A DNA stretch of 8,880 bases from Nitrospirota bacterium (GTDB taxonomy: Bacteria > Nitrospirota > Thermodesulfovibrionia > Thermodesulfovibrionales > JdFR-85): the NCBI GenBank assembly GCA_013152195.1, contig JAADGU010000131.1:1-8880 (forward strand), read 5' to 3'. The notes beneath the pieces are model-generated. The model had not been told where the DNA came from and did no database searches. It saw nothing but the letters and a program-made list of their open reading frames with translations. Of the stretch, positions 5,778 through 8,880 are shown one piece after another. The position numbers were made by a program, and so were the translations under genes. How positions within the stretch are numbered: the first letter of the stretch is position 1; each line of letters starts with the position of its first letter.

Positions 5778-5808
5778 TACCCGGAAGGGGGGCGCCTCTT
5801 CCGGGGTA
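5778..5808 (+). repeat. Strong GC-rich hairpin between khpA and rimM
   Basis: The left half (5778-5790) pairs with the right half (5795-5808) around a 4-base GGCG loop. There are 13 pairs: core ACCCGG/CCGGG-GT with one bulged G, then AAG/CTT, one G-U wobble and two G-C pairs. It lies about 20 bases after the khpA stop in a 111-base spacer. No T run follows on the + strand, so it is not a classic intrinsic terminator for khpA. On the minus strand the hairpin is followed by a broken T-rich stretch, but no minus-strand gene ends here. It could stabilise the 3' end of an rpsP-khpA mRNA, attenuate rimM, or be a regulatory site. A tandem TATCTTC pair (5844-5857) sits between it and rimM. Confidence 0.6.
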
Positions 5809-5867
5809 GTGTCCTTGCTCCTGCCTTTAAGCCGGTAAAGTCATATCTTCTATCTTCAGGATAAACT

Positions 5868-6374
5868 ATGTCTTCTCTTGTCAGTATCGGGCGAATAGTC
5901 AAGTCACGGGGTGTGAAGGGGGAATTTATAGTACTGCCCCTCACTTTCTCTCTTGAAAGATTTGATGATGTATCACGGGTGTATATCAAACTTGATGATG
6001 AGATAAGGGAATTCACCATTGAATACTCCAAGCCCTATGGCCGTACAATCATCATGAAATTGCGCGGGATTAACTCCCCTGAAGATGCCGCAGCCCTCCG
6101 TGGAGGACAATTAATGGTGCCGGAGGAGGAGAGTCCCCCGTTGCCTGATGGTGTTTATTATTATTATCAGATAATCGGTCTGAAGGTCTTTACTGTTGAC
6201 GGTGTATATATCGGACGGGTGATCGACATAATCGAGACCGGCAGTAATGATGTCTATGTTGTCAGGGATGAGGGGAAGGAGTATCTGATCCCGGCTATCA
6301 GGGATGTTATCAGGGAGATAGATATCAGGGACAGGAGGATTATTATCTCGCCGGAGGCAGGGCTCCTTGAATGA
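5868..6374 (+). CDS. rimM: 16S rRNA processing / 30S maturation factor RimM
   Basis: A 168-residue RimM, which binds ribosomal protein S19 and helps mature the 30S head and process 16S rRNA. The N-terminal beta-barrel domain shows GRIVKSRGVKGE (8-19). The C-terminal PRC-barrel starts with LPDGVYYYYQIIGL (92-105), where the paired tyrosines typical of the family are extended to four in a row, and continues through GSNDVYVV (125-132) and YLIPAIRDVI (139-148). The length is normal. The ATG at 5868 is preceded by only a weak AGGA (5858-5861), unlike the strong sites of its neighbours, so it may be translated at a lower level. The stop overlaps the trmD start as ATGA, implying coupling. Confidence 0.96.
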   Translation: MSSLVSIGRIVKSRGVKGEFIVLPLTFSLERFDDVSRVYIKLDDEIREFTIEYSKPYGRTIIMKLRGINSPEDAAALRGGQLMVPEEESPPLPDGVYYYYQIIGLKVFTVDGVYIGRVIDIIETGSNDVYVVRDEGKEYLIPAIRDVIREIDIRDRRIIISPEAGLLE

Positions 6375-7129
6375 CACCCGGGATATTTGACACCATGACA
6401 TTTGAGGTCCTGACACTGTTTCCTGATATAATAAATTCGTACCTTTCAGAGAGTATCATGAAGAGGGCAATAGAGCGGGGAGCTGTCAGGGTGGATGTCT
6501 ATAATATAAGAGACTTTACCACGGACAAACACCGCCAGGTTGATGATTCTCCATACGGAGGCGGGGCCGGTATGGTCTTAAAACCCGAGCCTGTATATAA
6601 TGCCCTGGATTATCTGGACAGGGACGGGCTGGAGAGGTTTAAAGTGCTGCTTACACCGGATGGCAGGGTTTTTAACCAGTCCCTTGCAGAGGAATACGCA
6701 GGGGACAGGAGGCGTATCCTCTTTATAGCAGGCAGGTATGAGGGTTTTGACGAGAGGATAAGGGCAGTGTCGGATGAGGAGTTATCCATCGGAGATTATG
6801 TGCTGACTGGTGGAGAATTGCCTGCTTTGGTTATAATAGATGCCGTTACAAGATTATTGCCGGGTGTGCTTGGAGACTCGAGGTCTGCTGAAGAGGAGTC
6901 TTTTACAACAGGCCTGCTCGATTATCCCCAGTATACAAGGCCTGCAGAGTTCAGGGGGATGAGGGTGCCCGATGTGCTGCTTGGCGGAAACCACGAGTTG
7001 ATAAGAAGGTGGAGGAGAAAAGAGGCGCTTAGGCACACCCTTCAGCGAAGACCCGAGTTGTTGCAGAGAGTAAACCTCAGTGAAGAGGATAATGAACTGA
7101 TCAGGGAGATAAAGGAGGAAGAAGAATGA
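6371..7129 (+). CDS. trmD: tRNA (guanine37-N1)-methyltransferase TrmD
   Basis: A 252-residue SPOUT-class trefoil-knot enzyme that transfers a methyl group from S-adenosylmethionine to N1 of G37 in tRNAs, preventing +1 frameshifting. Visible motifs are SPYGGGAGMVLKPEPV (60-75), AGRYEGFDERI (120-130) and the knot SIGDYVLTGGELPA (139-152). These are followed by LLDYPQYTRP (182-191) and LLGGNHELIRRWR (203-215). R161 matches E. coli R154. The residue matching catalytic E. coli D169 is E176 (EEESF where E. coli has TEDSF). The ATG at 6371 overlaps the rimM stop (ATGA), with GGAGG 13 bases upstream. The family usually starts at the equivalent of M9 (ATG 6395, MTFEVLTLFPD), which would give 244 residues, so the true start is uncertain. 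Confidence 0.96.
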   Translation: MTPGIFDTMTFEVLTLFPDIINSYLSESIMKRAIERGAVRVDVYNIRDFTTDKHRQVDDSPYGGGAGMVLKPEPVYNALDYLDRDGLERFKVLLTPDGRVFNQSLAEEYAGDRRRILFIAGRYEGFDERIRAVSDEELSIGDYVLTGGELPALVIIDAVTRLLPGVLGDSRSAEEESFTTGLLDYPQYTRPAEFRGMRVPDVLLGGNHELIRRWRRKEALRHTLQRRPELLQRVNLSEEDNELIREIKEEEE

Positions 7130-7476
7130 ATATGGTAAGCTCCGTAGAGGAGGCATTCAGAAAAGAGGTTCCGCAATTCAATATTGGTGATACTGTAAGG
7201 ATTCACGTCAGGGTTGTAGAGGGAGACAAGGAGAGGATTCAGCCCTTTGAAGGTGTTGTTATAGGCCGTAAAGGCAGCGGCATAAAGGAGACTTTCATGC
7301 TCAGAAAGGTCTCTCACGGCATTGGTGTGGAGAGAATCTTTCCGGTTCATTCGCCCGTTATCGAGAAGCTTGAAGTCATCAGGCAGGGAGATGTCAGGAG
7401 GGCAAAGCTCTATTACCTCAGAGACAAGAAGGGGAAGGCCGCCAAGGTTAAGGAAAAAGAGCTTTTCAGACGCTGA
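7126..7476 (+). CDS. rplS: 50S ribosomal protein L19
   Basis: A 116-residue bacterial L19, located at the 30S-50S interface. Diagnostic segments are VPQFNIGDTVRIHVRVVEGD, RIQPFEGVVIGRKGSGI, ETFMLRKVSHGIGVERIFPV and the C-terminal VRRAKLYYLRDKKGKAAKVKEK. The length matches the family. The ATG at 7126 overlaps the trmD stop (ATGA), and AGGAGG at 7113-7118 is optimally spaced by 7 bases; the second ATG at 7132 would be too far from it. This adjacency with trmD is conserved in most bacteria. The strong internal ribosome site would allow L19 to be made in excess of TrmD from the same mRNA. Confidence 0.98.
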   Translation: MNMVSSVEEAFRKEVPQFNIGDTVRIHVRVVEGDKERIQPFEGVVIGRKGSGIKETFMLRKVSHGIGVERIFPVHSPVIEKLEVIRQGDVRRAKLYYLRDKKGKAAKVKEKELFRR

Positions 7477-7494
7477 TACTGATGGGCAACTATC

Positions 7495-8112
7495 GTGGCC
7501 TCTGAAGATCCTTACACCTATGACGACCGTTTCCGTGCACAGGGCCACACTCCCCTGTCCGGGGTGGATGAGGCTGGCAGGGGGCCTCTGGCAGGCCCTG
7601 TAGTTGCCTCGGCAGTGGTGTTGCCCCCTGATGTAAGGATAGCAGGGCTTAAGGATTCCAAAAAGCTGAGCCCAAAGCAGAGGGAGGCCCTCTTCTGGGA
7701 GATACTGACTGAGGCTGAAGATATAGGGGTTGGGGTTGTCGGTCCTGAGGAGATAGACAGGATAAATATATACAGGGCCACGAAACAGGCAATGATAACG
7801 GCAATAGAGGACCTCAGCAATGCACCCCGCATACTGATAATAGATGCAATGGAGCTTCCCCTGAAGATAAAGCAGGTCTCCATGCCGAGGGCAGAGAGTA
7901 TCAGTGCCTCGGTTGCAGCGGCATCAATAATAGCAAAGGTTACCAGGGACAGGCTGATGGAGCATTTTCACTCCCTTTATCCTGCCTATGGTTTCAAAAA
8001 ACATAAGGGTTATGCAACCCGGATGCATATCGAGATGCTCGAAAAGCACGGACCCTGCCCCATCCACCGCCGGAGCTTCTCTCCGGTTGCCGCCCTTGGC
8101 CTGCCGTTTTAG
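7495..8112 (+). CDS. rnhB: Ribonuclease HII
   Basis: A 205-residue RNase HII that cleaves the RNA strand of RNA-DNA hybrids, including single ribonucleotides misincorporated in DNA. The catalytic acids are visible as D25-E26 in GVDEAGRGPLAGPV, D117 in ILIIDAM and D152 in SIIAKVTRDR. The SKKLSPKQRE segment and YGFKKHKGYAT (165-175) are also typical. The GTG at 7495 is the only in-frame start after a TGA at 7480, 18 bases after rplS, and its ribosome site is weak. It has an N-terminal lead of about 20 residues before the conserved domain. The gene probably ends the rpsP-rnhB operon. The UPF0102 nuclease gene often found next is absent. Confidence 0.97.
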   Translation: MASEDPYTYDDRFRAQGHTPLSGVDEAGRGPLAGPVVASAVVLPPDVRIAGLKDSKKLSPKQREALFWEILTEAEDIGVGVVGPEEIDRINIYRATKQAMITAIEDLSNAPRILIIDAMELPLKIKQVSMPRAESISASVAAASIIAKVTRDRLMEHFHSLYPAYGFKKHKGYATRMHIEMLEKHGPCPIHRRSFSPVAALGLPF

Positions 8113-8164
8113 GTAAACAGATATGGTTTTTTAACCCGCAGGTTTTCTATATCCATTCCATGAC

Positions 8165-8194
8165 TTGATAAATCGCTCACTTTGGGGTTAAAAT
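8165..8194 (+). promoter_or_regulatory. Putative sigma-70 promoter for gatB
   Basis: TTGATA (8165-8170) and TAAAAT (8189-8194) each match the consensus at 5 of 6 positions and are 18 bases apart. Transcription would start near 8201, leaving a leader of about 55 bases before the gatB ATG at 8255. The position in the 142-base spacer after rnhB supports an independent unit. The rest of the spacer holds an imperfect hairpin (8120-8153) without a terminator-type T run. Confidence 0.55.
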
Positions 8195-8254
8195 TATTGC
8201 CGGGCGCAACAAAAACTCTGAAATAAAAACTTGTCAACAGAAGGGGTACATGCA

Positions 8255-8880
8255 ATGTCAGAAGTCACAAGCCTGAAGTCAGAAGGAACAGAATATGAAG
8301 TGGTAATCGGCCTTGAGATACATGCTCAACTCTTAACGGATACAAAGATATTCTGTGGTTGTTCCACCCGGTTCGGCTCCGGCCATAATACACAGACCTG
8401 TCCTGTCTGTATCGGCATGCCCGGTGTTCTGCCTGTTCTGAACCGCCGTGTTGTGGAGTTTGTGGTGAAGACAGGTCTTGCCATGAACTGCAGTATATCT
8501 CCATACAGCAGGTTTGCAAGAAAAAACTACTTTTATCCCGACCTCCCCAAGGGATACCAGATAAGCCAGTATGAACTTCCCATCTGCGAGCATGGGTATA
8601 TAGATATAGTGACTGACGGGATTGAGCGAAGGATAGGCTTAACGCGTATTCACATGGAAGAGGATGCAGGAAAGAACATACATCAGAAAGACGGCAGTCT
8701 CGTTGACCTCAACCGCGCTGGTGTGCCCCTTATGGAGATTGTATCAGAGCCTGATATCAGGACACCAAAGGAAGCCGCAGCCTTTATGAGGAAGCTGAGG
8801 GCCATCCTCAGATACCTTGGAGTCTGTGACGGCAACATGGAGCAGGGCTCACTCAGGTGCGATGCCAATGTCTCTTTAAG
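8255..8880 (+). CDS. gatB: Asp-tRNA(Asn)/Glu-tRNA(Gln) amidotransferase subunit B, 3'-partial
   Basis: The first 208 residues of GatB (normal length about 475-480), cut by the window end; the frame is open to the last base. In the GatCAB complex, GatB activates the mischarged Glu-tRNA(Gln) or Asp-tRNA(Asn) with ATP and uses ammonia channelled from GatA. The sequence starts with EVVIGLEIHAQLLTDTKIFC and carries a CxC-CxxC zinc-type set at C34, C36, C49 and C52. Family segments ARKNYFYPDLPKGYQISQYE, IHMEEDAGK, DLNRAGVPLMEIVSEPD and MEQGSLRCDANVS follow. The ATG at 8255 is preceded by AAGGGG (8241-8246); the ATG at 8250 is out of frame. gatA and gatC are not upstream, so gatB is separated from its partners here. 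The presence of GatCAB suggests that glutaminyl- or asparaginyl-tRNA is made by the indirect route. Confidence 0.97.
   Translation, partial: MSEVTSLKSEGTEYEVVIGLEIHAQLLTDTKIFCGCSTRFGSGHNTQTCPVCIGMPGVLPVLNRRVVEFVVKTGLAMNCSISPYSRFARKNYFYPDLPKGYQISQYELPICEHGYIDIVTDGIERRIGLTRIHMEEDAGKNIHQKDGSLVDLNRAGVPLMEIVSEPDIRTPKEAAAFMRKLRAILRYLGVCDGNMEQGSLRCDANVSL

Noticed and set aside
7322..7603. 93-codon + strand frame spanning the end of rplS and start of rnhB
   Set aside because: It overlaps two well-supported genes in another frame and shows no family features.
8120..8153. Imperfect hairpin after rnhB (GATAT/ATATC outside, AACC/GGTT inside) as an intrinsic terminator
   Set aside because: The stems are short and A/T-rich, the internal loop is unequal, and no T run follows. 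A terminator call is not justified.

Overview
This window is ordinary chromosomal sequence from a bacterium. It has intermediate base composition, strong AGGAGG-type ribosome binding sites and all genes on the + strand. The System II (Ccs/ResBC) cytochrome c maturation genes, the NtrC-like regulator remnant and the ffh-rpsP-khpA-rimM-trmD-rplS-rnhB order fit a Nitrospirota or Desulfobacterota-like Gram-negative. Nitrospirota is my preferred guess, but this is inference; no rRNA or species-diagnostic gene is present.

Layout. (1) 1-2094: the C-terminal part of a ResB/Ccs1-like protein (cut by the window start) overlaps a CcsA/ResC-like haem transporter; together they form the membrane cytochrome c synthase. 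(2) 2095-2320: a 226-base non-coding spacer rich in inverted repeats. It is dominated by a 115-nt element whose 20-nt arms pair completely at the RNA level and continue through tandem G-A mismatches into further pairs. (3) 2321-3394: two stand-alone response regulators. The first is an NtrC-type protein that appears to have lost its AAA+ domain in frame; the second is a receiver domain only. No histidine kinase is visible. (4) 3401-5153: a consensus sigma-70 promoter drives thioredoxin and, 9 bases later, the SRP GTPase Ffh. (5) 5256-8112: a translation and ribosome-assembly cluster of ribosomal protein S16, KH-domain RNA-binding protein KhpA, 16S maturation factor RimM, tRNA m1G37 methyltransferase TrmD, ribosomal protein L19 and RNase HII. 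ATGA stop/start overlaps link rimM-trmD and trmD-rplS. (6) 8165-8880: a good promoter followed by the N-terminal 208 codons of gatB, cut by the window end.

Most of the genes are housekeeping. The parts that deserve a second look are the structured spacer at 2112-2290, the domain-deleted response regulator with a non-canonical switch residue, the hairpin at 5778-5808 between khpA and rimM, and a Glu at the catalytic Asp position of TrmD. I see no CRISPR array, phage, transposase, tRNA or rRNA.
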